A DNA stretch of 64,000 nucleotides from Pseudonocardia humida (GTDB taxonomy: Bacteria; Actinomycetota; Actinomycetes; Mycobacteriales; Pseudonocardiaceae), in the NCBI RefSeq assembly GCF_023898865.1, contig NZ_JAGSOV010000064.1, forward strand, positions 1 through 64,000, read 5' to 3'. How positions within the stretch are numbered: position 1 is the first letter of the stretch; each line of letters starts with the position of its first letter. The notes under the pieces were generated by a model. The model was given only the letters and a program-made list of their open reading frames with translations. It made no database searches and was not told where the DNA came from. Below, in pieces: positions 49,155-58,391 of the stretch. The translations under genes were made by a program, and so were the position numbers.

Positions 49155-50456
49155 TCACGCCGGGTTCGGGAACATGCGGGTCGTGGTGGCCCCGTCGTCG
49201 GGGTCGCCGTCGGGGACGCGATCGAGGCCGACCAGCCGGTCGATGATCATGTTCTGGAACCGGTGCAGCGGTTCCTCGAACCGGAAGCACATCCGCCCGC
49301 CCCGGTAGGCCGGGTCCTCGATGCCCTGCTGGACGCGCTCGACGATCTCCAGGTCCTGGCGGTTGACCAGGTCCCAGAACTTCTCCAGCTCGTCGAGCCC
49401 GTCCTCGGCGGACGGGTCGTCGGCGGACTCGGGATGGGTGAGCAGGACCGCGGTCTCCACCGTGCGGTTCGCCGCGACGGGCCGGTTGAGCAGCACGAAC
49501 GCGTGGTTGGGCAGGACGGACAGCGCGGTGCTGGGGAACAGCCAGACGAAGCGCCCGCTCTCGGCGTCCGGCCCGCCGAGCGAGCTGAGCGGGCGCAGCC
49601 CGTCCCAGCCGCCCGCCTCGGAGTCGCGCGACACCGGTGTGGTGCACATGCCGGTGTACATGCCCGGTCCCTGCCAGCGGTAGTGGTCGGAGAACCGGGA
49701 GACCCGGCTGAGCTCCGGGTGCACCCAGGGCAGGTGGTAGTACTCCATGAAGTTCTCGCCGACGAGCTTGTGGTTCGCGGCGACGTCGTAGGTGCGCCTG
49801 CGCCGCGGCACCCACTGCTCGAGGCGGTAGTCGGCGAAGCGCCGCGGGAGGTCGCCGAGCTGGGTGGCCAGCGGGGCGGGGTCGGCGGCGAGGTTGACGA
49901 ACAGGAGGAAGCCCCAGGTGTCGACGGCGACCGGGAGCAGGCCGAAGTCGGCGCGGTCGAAGCCCTTGGCCACCGAGGTGTCGAAGACCGGCTCCTGGCC
50001 CGCGGGGATGTCGGAGCCCTCGAACAGCGGCGTCCCCAGGCACGTGCCGTCGGTGTCGTAGGTCCAGCTGTGGTACGGGCAGCGGATCCGGCCGTGCCTG
50101 CCCACCTCGCGGGCCTGCGGGTCGAGCAGCCTGGTCGCCCGGTGGCGGCACACGTTGTGGAAGCCGCGCAGCACGCCGTCGCGGTTGCGGGTGACGATGA
50201 CCGAGCGGCCGGCGACCTCGACGACGACGCAGGCGCCGGGCCGGTCGACGTCGGCGGCGAACCCGACGGCGACCCAGCCCGCGGCGAAGACCTTCTCCCG
50301 TTCGAGGACGAAGAACTCCGGCGAGGTGTACGCGTCGGGGATCAGGGTGGACGACAGCTCCACCGGCAGGCGGGTGGCGCGGTAGGTGGACTCGTCGGTG
50401 AAGCGCGCGGGGTCGACGGGGCGGGCGGGCAGGGCGGCGTGCGGGTCGGCGGTCAT
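49155..50456 (-). CDS. Rieske non-heme iron oxygenase, alpha subunit (glycine-betaine/choline monooxygenase-like)
   Basis: 433 residues. Rieske [2Fe-2S] ligands Cys103-x-His105 (CRHRA) and Cys126-x2-His129 (CPYHSW); catalytic iron site in ENFMEYYHLPWVHPEL with the two His, and a later acidic ligand near VQQGIED. The arrangement fits the ring-hydroxylating/choline-monooxygenase group, which includes glycine betaine demethylase (GbcA). A sarcosine-oxidase-like gene lies 13 nt upstream in the same operon, which supports N-demethylation of betaine or a related amine. No ferredoxin reductase (GbcB) gene is adjacent, so electrons must come from elsewhere. ATG at 50456. Substrate is inferred. Confidence 0.88.
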   Translation of the reverse strand: MTADPHAALPARPVDPARFTDESTYRATRLPVELSSTLIPDAYTSPEFFVLEREKVFAAGWVAVGFAADVDRPGACVVVEVAGRSVIVTRNRDGVLRGFHNVCRHRATRLLDPQAREVGRHGRIRCPYHSWTYDTDGTCLGTPLFEGSDIPAGQEPVFDTSVAKGFDRADFGLLPVAVDTWGFLLFVNLAADPAPLATQLGDLPRRFADYRLEQWVPRRRRTYDVAANHKLVGENFMEYYHLPWVHPELSRVSRFSDHYRWQGPGMYTGMCTTPVSRDSEAGGWDGLRPLSSLGGPDAESGRFVWLFPSTALSVLPNHAFVLLNRPVAANRTVETAVLLTHPESADDPSAEDGLDELEKFWDLVNRQDLEIVERVQQGIEDPAYRGGRMCFRFEEPLHRFQNMIIDRLVGLDRVPDGDPDDGATTTRMFPNPA

Positions 50457-50469
50457 CGCGGTGGACTCC

Positions 50470-51655
50470 TCACACGTGGAAGCTGCGCGGGAACGACGGG
50501 TCGGTCAGCGCGGGGCGGGTGATCGTGAAGCCGTCGATCGGGTGGGCCGGTTCGCGGTCGAGCGCGAGGTCGGTGAGCAGGCCGCCGATGAGGGCGGCGA
50601 ACTTGTAGGCGTGCCCGGCGCCGACGGCCACGACGACCTGCGGGTGCTCGGGCAGCCGGTCGAGGACGAAGCCCTGGTCCGGCGGCACGGTGTACAGGCA
50701 GGTCTTCGAGTACAGCTCCGGCCCGCCGAAGCGCGGGAGGTGCCGGGCGACGAACTCGGCGTAGCGCTCGCGGCGCACCGGGTCGGGCTCGAACGACCGG
50801 TCCTCGGCGGTGGTCTCCTCCCCGCCCATGTGCTGGCCGAGCTTCGTGGCGACCTCGCCGTGCACGGGGAACCCGTAGAAGTTGTGCCCGCCGTGCCACA
50901 TGAACACCGGGAACCGGGCGGGCGCGAACTCCGCGAGGTGCGGGGTGGCGTAGTAGGTGACCTGCTCGCGCAGCACGGTCAGCGGCAGCCGCACCCCGGT
51001 CCCGGCCAGCACCTGGTTGGTCCAGGCGTCGGCGGCCACGACGACCCGGGTCGGCCAGCACGGTCCCGGCGTCGGTGACCACCGCGACCCCGTCCCCGTC
51101 GGGCCGCAGCGCGCGCACCGGGGTGCGGGTGCGGATCTCGGCGCCGTGCGCGCGGGCCAGCGCGATGTGCACGGCGTTGGCCCGACCGGCGTCGACGATG
51201 CCCGAGTCGGCCTGGTAGAGCGCCTGCTCGCGGCCGCCGACCCGGAACTGGGGCCACCGCTCGACCAGCTCCCGCGCGTCGAGCAGCTCGTAGGCGACGC
51301 CGAAGCGGTCGAACACCGCCGTGTAGCCCTCGATGTTGCGGCTGCCGGTGGCGGTGGCCCGCCTGGCGTCGCGGTCCTCGATGACCAGCCCGCCGGTGCG
51401 GGTGAGGAGCTGCTGGCCGGACTCGGCCTCGACCTCCGCCCACGCCTCGTACGCGGGCGTGGCGATGGCCGCGTACTCGGCCTGGTGCTGGGCGAGCCGG
51501 ATGATGCGGGAGTGGTCCTGGGAGGCGCCGCGGTGGTGGCCGAGGTCGAACTGCTCGAGGCCCAGGACGCCGGGCCCGAGCTCGGTGGCGAGCCGGTGCA
51601 GCGCTGCGGACCCCAACCCGCCGAGGCCGACGACGACCACCCGATATCCCGCCAT
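50470..51655 (-). pseudogene. Monomeric sarcosine oxidase / N-methyl-amino-acid oxidase, split by a 1-nt frameshift
   Basis: The N-terminal part (ATG 51655) has the FAD-binding VVVVGLGGLGSAALHRLA and QDHSRIIRLAQHQ; the rest continues in the next frame from VVVAADAWTNQVLAG to the stop at 50470. The break is an extra C in the CCC run at about 51045-51047: removing it restores ADRVVVAADAW and a protein of about 394 residues, the normal MSOX length. KTCLYT carries the Cys that binds FAD covalently in this family. Both halves keep good conservation, so a sequencing error or very recent mutation is likely. Oxidises the N-methyl group of sarcosine or similar compounds with H2O2 release. Operon with the Rieske oxygenase gene. 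Confidence 0.85.
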
Positions 51656-51713
51656 GCTCGCAGTGTGAGCGGCCCGACCGTTCGCGTCCATCGACGATTC
51701 GAACCGCTGACCT

Positions 51714-51728
51714 TGTACGGTTCGTACA
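51714..51728. promoter_or_regulatory. Palindrome at the LysR start (probable operator)
   Basis: TGTAC-GGTTC-GTACA is an inverted repeat in the 72-nt divergent region between the sarcosine-oxidase-like gene and the LysR gene. It overlaps a TACGGT box (51716-51721) placed 6 nt before the LysR ATG, so it is well placed for autorepression and for control of the divergent operon. Confidence 0.5.
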
Positions 51729-52657
51729 TGATCGATCGACGGTTGCGGGTGCTCCGGGCGATCGAGCGGCACCGGACCGTGACCGCGGCGGCCGAGGTCT
51801 GCGGGCTGACCCCGTCGGCGGTCTCGCACCAGATGCAGGCGCTGGCCCGGGAGCTCGACGTCGTCCTGCTCGAACCCGCCGGACGCGGGGTGCGCCTGAC
51901 CGCGGCCGCCCGCACCCTGCTCGCGCACGCCGGCACCCTCGCCGCCCAGTGGGAGCGCGCGCGAGCCGACCTGGCCGCGCACCGCGGCGGGGAGGTGGGT
52001 GGCGTGCTGCGCTTCTGCGCCTTCTCCACCGCGGCCGCGGCCGTCGTCCCCCCGGCGCTGGCCCGGTTGCGCCGGGCGCACCCGGCGCTGCGGCTGCACC
52101 TGCGCGAGACCGAACCGGCCCGCGCCTTCGACCTGCTCGCCGCCGACGACACCGACGTCGTCGTGGTGGTCGCGACCCCCGACATCCCGCCCACCTCCGA
52201 CGAGGCCTTCGACCAGCAGGTGCTCTTCGACGAGCCGCTGGACCTGCTCGTCGGACCGCGGCACCCGGTGGTCGGCCGCGCGGACGTCGCCCTCGACGCG
52301 CTCGCGTCCGATCCCTGGATCTGCGCCTCACCCGGGCGCGCCTACCACCAGCTCGTCGTGCTCGCCTGCACCAGCGCAGGCTTCGCCCCCGACGTCGCCC
52401 ACTACGCCGACGAGTGGGACACCGGCGCCGCCCTCGTGGCCCGCGGCTTCGGCGTCGCCCTCGTCCCGCGCTTGGCCGAGCTGCCCACCCGGCACGACAC
52501 GCGCCGCGTGCCGATCGGCGCCCCGCCGGTGCCGATCCGCCGGGTGGTCGCCGCCGTCCGGGCCGGCTCCCGGGAGCAGCCCACCATCGCGGCCGGGCTC
52601 GAGGCCCTGCGGCTGGTCTGCGCCGCGCTGGCGACGACGCTCGGGGCGCAGGCGTAG
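51728..52657 (+). CDS. LysR-family transcriptional regulator
   Basis: 309 residues. N-terminal winged helix (RLRVLRAIERHRTVTAAAEV, LTPSAVSHQMQALARELDVVLLE) and the two-lobed LysR effector domain (VGGVLRFCAFSTAAAAVVPP onward). Divergent from the Rieske oxygenase/sarcosine oxidase operon and therefore its probable activator, sensing a pathway intermediate. The ATG is 6 nt downstream of TACGGT, suggesting a leaderless message. Length and both domains are complete. Confidence 0.92.
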   Translation: MIDRRLRVLRAIERHRTVTAAAEVCGLTPSAVSHQMQALARELDVVLLEPAGRGVRLTAAARTLLAHAGTLAAQWERARADLAAHRGGEVGGVLRFCAFSTAAAAVVPPALARLRRAHPALRLHLRETEPARAFDLLAADDTDVVVVVATPDIPPTSDEAFDQQVLFDEPLDLLVGPRHPVVGRADVALDALASDPWICASPGRAYHQLVVLACTSAGFAPDVAHYADEWDTGAALVARGFGVALVPRLAELPTRHDTRRVPIGAPPVPIRRVVAAVRAGSREQPTIAAGLEALRLVCAALATTLGAQA

Positions 52658-52854
52658 CGGGCACGTAGCGGGCACGGAGGGTGGCCGCCGCCCGCCCGCG
52701 GACGACGACTCCCGCCTACCGTGATGCCCCCTGCCGGTACCGCGAACCTAATCGGGCGGGGCGCCCGGCACTGCCGAGGTTCCTCGCCGAACCCCTTCGG
52801 GTTTCTCGGTCCCCCGGGTACTGCGAACGGACCAGAGCGGCGGTCCCGGGGCGG

Positions 52855-53514
52855 TCAGACCTCGGGGTGGGTGTCGCGCAGCCAGGCCAGGACGGCGTGC
52901 ACCCGGCGGTTGTCCTCGCCGCTGGCCGGCAGCCGCAGCTTGGTGAAGATGCTCGCGGCGTAGCCCTCGATGGTGCGGGTGGTGACCCCGATGATCGTCG
53001 CGATGCCCTGGTTGGACCGGCCCTCTGCCATGTGCCGCAGCACGTCGCGCTCGCGCGGCGCGAGCGCGTCGAGCGAGCTCTGCGAGGCGGGGCGGGCGAA
53101 CAGGGCCGCGACGATCTCCGGGTCGACCGCCGACTTGCCGGCGGCCACCCGCTCCAGGGCGTCCCGCAGCGCGTCGACGTCGTCGACCCGGTCCTTGAGC
53201 AGGTACCCGACGCCCGGGACGCCGATCGCCATCAGCCGCATCGCGTAGGAGGTCTCCCCGTAGGTCGACAGCACCAGCACCCCGACGCCCGGGTAGCGCT
53301 GCTTGATCGTCTCGGCGACGTCGAGGCCCTCGTCGGCGAAACCCGGGGGCATCCGGATGTCGACGACGACCGCGTCGGGCTGCTCGACGGCCATGAACCT
53401 GAGCAGGTCGGCGCCGTCGCGGGCGGCGTAGCGGACGTCGATCCCGGCGCTCTCCAGCAGCCGGGTGAGGCCCATCCGCAGGATCCCCGAGTCGTCGGCC
53501 AGCGCTACCCGCAC
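52855..53514 (-). CDS. NarL/FixJ-type response regulator
   Basis: 219 residues. Receiver domain: VALADDSGILRMGL, phospho-acceptor Asp in VVVDIRMPPG, LSTYGETSYAMRLM and Lys in YLLKDRVDD. LuxR-type output: LAPRERDVLRHMAEGRSNQG, then VTTRTIEGYAASIFTKLRL. GTG at 53514 overlaps the kinase gene's end by 10 nt. The form of the effector domain (TTRTIEGYAASIFTKL) is common in actinobacterial pairs whose kinases have many membrane helices. Targets unknown. Confidence 0.92.
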   Translation of the reverse strand: MRVALADDSGILRMGLTRLLESAGIDVRYAARDGADLLRFMAVEQPDAVVVDIRMPPGFADEGLDVAETIKQRYPGVGVLVLSTYGETSYAMRLMAIGVPGVGYLLKDRVDDVDALRDALERVAAGKSAVDPEIVAALFARPASQSSLDALAPRERDVLRHMAEGRSNQGIATIIGVTTRTIEGYAASIFTKLRLPASGEDNRRVHAVLAWLRDTHPEV

Positions 53515-55286
53515 GGCAGCTCCGCCGCGAGCGTCGTCCCGCCGCCCGCGGGGCTGTCCAGCCGCATGCGCCCGCCGATGGCCTCCACCCGGTCGCGGAT
53601 GTTGGCCAGGCCGGACCCGGTCGCGATGCGCGCCCCGCCCGTCCCGTCGTCGACCACGGACACGTGCAGCCGGTCGTCGTCGCGCTGCACGTCGACCCGC
53701 ACCCGGTGCGCTCCGGCGTGCCGGGCGGCGTTGGTGAGCGCCTCGCACACCAGGAAGTACGCGGTGGCCTCGACGGCGGGCGGCAGCCGCTGGTCGAGGA
53801 TCGCGCTGCTGGTGGGCAGGCCCATCCGCTCGATGACGCCCTCCAGCGCGGCCCGCAGCCCGGACTGGGTCAGCACCGGCGGGTGGATGCCCCTGGCCAG
53901 CCCGCGCAGCTCGCCGGTGGCCGCCCGCAGGTCGGAGCGGGCGCGTTCGATGGCGGCGTAGACGTCGGAGCCCGGCTCGGCCTTCTGCCGGGCCTCGCCC
54001 AGGCTGGCCGCGGCGACGAGCAGCGTCTGCTGCGCGCCGTCGTGCAGGTCGCGCTCGATCTGCTGGCGCCCGCGCAGCTCGGCCTCGGCCAGCCGGGCCC
54101 GCGACTGCTGCACCTCGCGCAGCCTGCCCTTGAGGTCGGCGTGCAGGCGGTAGTTCTCCAGGGCGAAGCCGCACGCGGCCACGGCCGGCGCCACCAGCCC
54201 CGGGTGCCGCTGCAGCGCCGGGTCGAGCAGCATCAGCGCGAGCGCGTCGCCCGAGGTGGACCGGATCTGCACCGGCCAGCGCCCGTCCGCGGGCGGCTGC
54301 GCGCCGCGCTCGACGTCGTCGACGTCGACGTAGACCTGCTCGCGGGGCAGCCAGAACAGCAGCACGAGGGTGTCGTCGCGCAGGCTCTGGCGCAGCTCGG
54401 CCTGGATGTCGGGGCCGCTGGGCGAGCGGACCAGGCGCACGACCAGGTCGGCGAGCGCGGCCCGGGTGAGCCCCCGGCGCAGGGCGCTGGTCAGGAACGC
54501 GATCGGGGTGAACAGGGCGGACACCCCGATGACGGCGCGCAGCGTGTCGATGGTGGCCGAGGGCAACGAGCCCGACCAGGCCAGCAGGTAGGCCGACCCG
54601 CAGATCAGGACGGCGACCGCGGCGATCACACCGGGCACCGCGTCGATCCGGTCGACGCTGCGCGAGCGCCGCACCTTCAGCAGCAGCGGCACGAGCACCG
54701 GCACCGCCACCACGACCAGCCCGACCGTGGAGACGGTGCTCAGCGCGTCGTACAGGGGGCGGTTCGGCCAGAGCGTGGGCCACCAGGTGGTCTGGTCGTA
54801 GCCGCGCCCGATCCACTCCCGCTCCGCCACGACCGCGAGCACGAGCTTCGGCACGACCACCCAGAGGCCGAGCACGGCGACGTAGACGCGGTCCCACCAG
54901 CGGGTGAGCTGCGGGTCGGGGTAGCGCAGCAGGGCGTACACCCCGAAGACGAACCACAGGTACCCGCACACGGATGCGATCAGCGGCAGCGGGAAGACCT
55001 GCCACTGCGGCGGCCACGACCAGCCCCACGACCACAGGTAGAACACCGCCACCAGGATGAGCGCCACGCCGGTGCCGCGCTGCTGGCGCTCCTCGAGCAG
55101 GACGATGCCGGTCGCGGTGAAGGAGACCGCGACGAGCACGTTGACCAGCCCGATCACCGGGCTGGAGACGAGCAGCGGCCACGAGGACACCAGCCCGACG
55201 GCCGCGGCGAGCAGCGCCCCGCCGACCGCCCGCAGGCGGACGCTGCGCCGGGGCCGGCCGAGCGCCGGGTCGGCGATGGTCACCAC
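53505..55286 (-). CDS. Membrane sensor histidine kinase (HisKA_3) with large multi-helix input region
   Basis: 593 residues. About eight hydrophobic segments occupy residues 20-290. They are followed by a GAF-like linker with VLLFWLPREQVYVDVDD, the HisKA_3 box RQQIERDLHDGAQQTLLVAA with the phospho-acceptor His, and an HATPase with N-box FLVCEALTNAARHA and G-box GSGLANIRDR. The start is GTG at 55286, with GGAGG 8 nt upstream; the much longer open frame upstream is a shadow. Coupled to the response regulator gene by a 10-nt overlap. The signal is unknown; no transporter is in the operon. Confidence 0.9.
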   Translation of the reverse strand: MVTIADPALGRPRRSVRLRAVGGALLAAAVGLVSSWPLLVSSPVIGLVNVLVAVSFTATGIVLLEERQQRGTGVALILVAVFYLWSWGWSWPPQWQVFPLPLIASVCGYLWFVFGVYALLRYPDPQLTRWWDRVYVAVLGLWVVVPKLVLAVVAEREWIGRGYDQTTWWPTLWPNRPLYDALSTVSTVGLVVVAVPVLVPLLLKVRRSRSVDRIDAVPGVIAAVAVLICGSAYLLAWSGSLPSATIDTLRAVIGVSALFTPIAFLTSALRRGLTRAALADLVVRLVRSPSGPDIQAELRQSLRDDTLVLLFWLPREQVYVDVDDVERGAQPPADGRWPVQIRSTSGDALALMLLDPALQRHPGLVAPAVAACGFALENYRLHADLKGRLREVQQSRARLAEAELRGRQQIERDLHDGAQQTLLVAAASLGEARQKAEPGSDVYAAIERARSDLRAATGELRGLARGIHPPVLTQSGLRAALEGVIERMGLPTSSAILDQRLPPAVEATAYFLVCEALTNAARHAGAHRVRVDVQRDDDRLHVSVVDDGTGGARIATGSGLANIRDRVEAIGGRMRLDSPAGGGTTLAAELPCG

Positions 55287-55524
55287 CAGGCTCACCTCCG
55301 GATTCTCGACCTCCGTCGGAGGGCTCCGACACCCGGGAAACCCGGACCCCGCGGTGGCGTCCGGCGCAACCGGCGGGCTCGTCACCCGGGCGCGGTGACC
55401 GTCCCACCATGCCTTGTCACCGAGCGTGCTCGCTGGGCGGGAGGGCGGCGTTACCCGACCCCGGGGTTGTGGTCGAATGCCGGTCGGCGGACCGGCACCG
55501 GATCGCCGGGGAGGACGCCAGCGC

Positions 55525-56637
55525 ATGACCACGCCGCTGCCCCCGGCCGGGGAGGCGCCGGCCGACGGATCGCCCGTCCGGATCGGCGTCCTCGTCCCGC
55601 TCACCCGGCCCGGCTGGGTCGAGGCGGGCCGGCACCTGCTCGCCGGGCTCGAGCTGGGCGTCCGCGACGTCAACGACGCCGGCGGGATCCGCGGCGCAGC
55701 GCTGGAGCCGGTGGTCCGGGACACCGCGGCCGACCCGCGGCGGGCCGCGGCGGCCGTGGACGAGCTGGCCGGCATGGGTGTGGCCGCGCTGGCGGGGGAG
55801 TACCACAGCGTCGTCGCCCGCGCCGCCGCCACCCGCGCCGATGCCCTCGGCCTGCCGTTCCTCTGCTCGTCCGCGGTCCTCGACGCGCTCACCGAGGAGC
55901 CGACGGAGTGGGTCGCGCGCCTGGCCCCGGCGCAGTCCCACGGCTGGCGGATCTACGCGGACTTCCTCCTCGGCGCGGGCCACCGGCGCATCGCCGTGGC
56001 GGCCGAGACGAGCGTGTACTGGGCGTCCGGGACCCGGATCCTGCGCGACCACCTCACCGCACGCGGCGGCACCGTCCGCGAACTCGACGCGCGCGCTCTC
56101 ACCCCCGCGGCCGTGTGCGACGAACTCGTCGACGGTCGCGCGACAGCACTCCTGCTCCTGGTCGGCTACCCGGAGCCGGCGGCGTCGATCGTCCGGGCCG
56201 TCCGCCGCGACCCGCGCCTGGCCGAGGTCGTGATCGGTGCGCCGGCCGGGCAACCGGAGTTCTCCGAGTGGGCGGCCCTGCTGGGCGGGGACGGTGCCGC
56301 GATCCCGTTCCTGCGCTACCTGCCCGAGCACCTCGGCCCGCTCGGGGAGCGGGTCGGGACGGCCCTGCGCGAGCGGCTGGGCCGACCGCCGTCCTTCGTC
56401 GCATTCGAGGGCTACGACACGGTCGCGGTCCTCGCCGATGCGCTGCGCGCCCACGGCGCGGACCGGGCCCGGCTGGCCCGATCCTGGCCGCACGTCGACG
56501 TCGAGGGCACCCGCGGGCGGATCCGGTTCTCCCGCGCCCCGGGCATCGGCGTCCGGCAGTGGACCTGGGCGCCGGTCCAGGTCGTCGAGCGCGATCCGGG
56601 CGAACCCGAGCGCTTCCGGATCCTGCACGCCGGCTGA
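55525..56637 (+). CDS. Cytoplasmic periplasmic-binding-protein-like protein (Peripla_BP_6, AmiC/FmdD-like)
   Basis: 370 residues of the type I binding-protein fold: VRIGVLVPLTRPGWVEAGRH, LELGVRDVNDAGGIRG, GEYHSVVARAAATRAD, VAFEGYDTVAVLADAL. This is the branched-chain amino acid/amide-binding group. No signal peptide or lipobox precedes the domain: the ATG at 55525 (MTTPLPPAG, after GGGGAGG) is followed directly by the first strand. It therefore stays in the cytoplasm and is more likely a ligand sensor, as AmiC is for the amidase antiterminator, than a transport protein. No transporter or AmiR-like partner is adjacent. Confidence 0.85.
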   Translation: MTTPLPPAGEAPADGSPVRIGVLVPLTRPGWVEAGRHLLAGLELGVRDVNDAGGIRGAALEPVVRDTAADPRRAAAAVDELAGMGVAALAGEYHSVVARAAATRADALGLPFLCSSAVLDALTEEPTEWVARLAPAQSHGWRIYADFLLGAGHRRIAVAAETSVYWASGTRILRDHLTARGGTVRELDARALTPAAVCDELVDGRATALLLLVGYPEPAASIVRAVRRDPRLAEVVIGAPAGQPEFSEWAALLGGDGAAIPFLRYLPEHLGPLGERVGTALRERLGRPPSFVAFEGYDTVAVLADALRAHGADRARLARSWPHVDVEGTRGRIRFSRAPGIGVRQWTWAPVQVVERDPGEPERFRILHAG

Positions 56638-56679
56638 GGCCGCCCGCGGGGCACCGGGCGGCCCGGCCGGACCGTCGGC

Positions 56680-57420
56680 TCACAGGTCCCGGCGCCGGGC
56701 GACCCCGACCGCGACGGCGAACAGGGCCGCGGCGAACAGCGCGAACCACGCACCGGCGAGCCAGGGCGAACCGAGCAGCCCGCCGCCGGCCGGTGCACCG
56801 GCGAGGAACCGGTCGGCGGCCTGGAATGGCAGGAACGGTCCGACCGCCGGTCCGACGGCGGGGACCAGGCCGACGAGCGACTCGGCGGCCAGGGGCCACA
56901 CCAGCACCAGCGCGACGGCTCCCGCGGTCCGCCGGACGAGGACGCCGACCGCGACGGCCACGACCGCGGCCCCGGCGTCCACCAGCCCCACCCCGGCCAC
57001 CTGGCGCCATTCGTCCAGCCCGTCCAGCGCGAGGTCGGGGCCGGGCAGCAGCAGCGCGCTCGCCGCCCAGCTGCCCAGGGCACCGGCCAGGCCGACCAGG
57101 CCGACGAGCGCGGCGACGACCACCGCCTTGGCCCGCAGCGCGGCGCCGCGGTCCGGCACGGCGAGGAACGTCGTCCCGATCGTGCCGGTGGCGTACTCCG
57201 TGGTCACCGCGAGCACCGCCACCACCATCAGCACGGTCATGCCCACCACACGGGCCGCCTGCGTGGCCCCCACCGTGACCGGCTCGGTCGCGGCCACCGT
57301 CGCGGCGAAGAGCAGACCGGTACCCGCGGTCGTCAGCAGCGCTGCGGCAGCCGACCACCAGGGCGCCCGGGTGGACGTCAGCTTGATCCGTTCTGCGGCG
57401 ATCGGTCCCATCGCCCTCAC
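56680..57420 (-). CDS. ABC-2 type transporter permease
   Basis: 246 residues with six hydrophobic helices, beginning MGPIAAERIKLTSTRAPWW as in ABC-2 permeases, then AVTTEYATGTIGTTFLAVPDR and a C-terminal basic stop. GTG start overlapping the ATPase gene's stop (GTGA). With that ATPase it forms an exporter of the type often used for antibiotics, lantibiotics or lipids. Low sequence conservation prevents a substrate prediction. Confidence 0.9.
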   Translation of the reverse strand: MRAMGPIAAERIKLTSTRAPWWSAAAALLTTAGTGLLFAATVAATEPVTVGATQAARVVGMTVLMVVAVLAVTTEYATGTIGTTFLAVPDRGAALRAKAVVVAALVGLVGLAGALGSWAASALLLPGPDLALDGLDEWRQVAGVGLVDAGAAVVAVAVGVLVRRTAGAVALVLVWPLAAESLVGLVPAVGPAVGPFLPFQAADRFLAGAPAGGGLLGSPWLAGAWFALFAAALFAVAVGVARRRDL

Positions 57421-58364
57421 CTCCCCGCCGCGGACACGGCCGCGGCCTCGTCGTGGTCACCGGAGGCGTACTCCACGTCGTGCCCGGTGAGTCGCAGGAA
57501 CGCCTGCTCCAGCGAGGCGTGCTGCGGGGTCAGCCCGTGCAGCACCAGGCCGCGCGCCGCGGCGACCTCGCCGATCCGCTCGGGCGTCGCGGCGGTGACG
57601 CTCAGCCCGAGGCCGTCGCCGTCCACCGGGACGACGCCGGCGCCGGCCCGGCGCAGCGCCTCGGCCAGCAGCACCGGCTGTGGGGTGCGCACGAGCACGG
57701 TGCGCTCCCCGGCCGAGTCGACGAACTCGGCGGTCGTCGACTCGGCGATCAGCCGGCCGCGCCCGATCACCACGAGGTGCGACGCCGTCACCGCCGTCTC
57801 GGAGAGCAGGTGGCTGGAGACCAGCACCGTGCGCCCCTCGGCGGCCAGCCCCCGCACGAGCCGCCGGACCCAGCGGACGCCCCCCGGGTCCAGCCCGTTG
57901 ACCGGCTCGTCGAGCAGCAGGGTCCCGGGGTCGCCGAGCAGCGCCGCGGCGATGCCCAACCGCTGGGACATGCCCAGCGAGAAGCCCCCTGCCCGCCGGT
58001 CGGCCACCGCGGTCAGGCCGACCTGCTCCAGCACGGTGTCGACGCGGTCCGACGGCAGCGCGTTGGATGCGGCTATCCAGCGCAGGTGGGCTCGCGCCGA
58101 GCGGTTCGGGTGCACCCAGCGCGCGTCCAGCAGCGCACCCACCGTGCGCAGGGGGTGTCGCAGCTCCCGGTAGGGCACGCCGTCGAGCAGCGCCTCCCCG
58201 GCCGTCGGGCGGTCCAGGCCCAGCGCCACCCGCATCGTGGTCGACTTGCCCGAGCCGTTCGGGCCGAGGAAGCCGGTGACCCGGCCCGGCTCGACCCGGA
58301 AGGACAGGTCGTCGACGGCGGTGGTCGGGCCGTACCGCTTGGTCAGCCCACGGATCTCGATCAT
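57417..58364 (-). CDS. ABC transporter ATP-binding protein (drug/lantibiotic-exporter type)
   Basis: 315 residues. Walker A FLGPNGSGKST, Q-loop replaced by GALLDARWVHPNRSARAHLR as in the ABC-2 (BcrA/NatA-like) class, signature SLGMSQRLGIAAAL, Walker B TLLLDEPVNGLDPGG and switch His in VSSHLL. A C-terminal regulatory-like domain of about 90 residues follows. ATG 58364. Operon with the ABC-2 permease downstream and a membrane-protein gene 27 nt upstream. The signature has Met in place of the usual GG-Q pattern, which is normal for this class. Confidence 0.92.
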   Translation of the reverse strand: MIEIRGLTKRYGPTTAVDDLSFRVEPGRVTGFLGPNGSGKSTTMRVALGLDRPTAGEALLDGVPYRELRHPLRTVGALLDARWVHPNRSARAHLRWIAASNALPSDRVDTVLEQVGLTAVADRRAGGFSLGMSQRLGIAAALLGDPGTLLLDEPVNGLDPGGVRWVRRLVRGLAAEGRTVLVSSHLLSETAVTASHLVVIGRGRLIAESTTAEFVDSAGERTVLVRTPQPVLLAEALRRAGAGVVPVDGDGLGLSVTAATPERIGEVAAARGLVLHGLTPQHASLEQAFLRLTGHDVEYASGDHDEAAAVSAAGR

Positions 58365-58391
58365 GGTGTGCTCCTGGTCCGGGTCGTGCGC

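Noticed and set aside
51685..51712. Possible tRNA T-arm (GGTTCGAAT on the minus strand)
   Set aside because: The flanking bases do not pair into a T-stem and no acceptor or anticodon arm can be drawn; it is part of the LysR promoter region.
52790..52803. Small AACCC-CTTC-GGGTT hairpin between the convergent LysR and response-regulator genes
   Set aside because: Five-base stem with no T-run; it could assist termination but is not strong enough to annotate.
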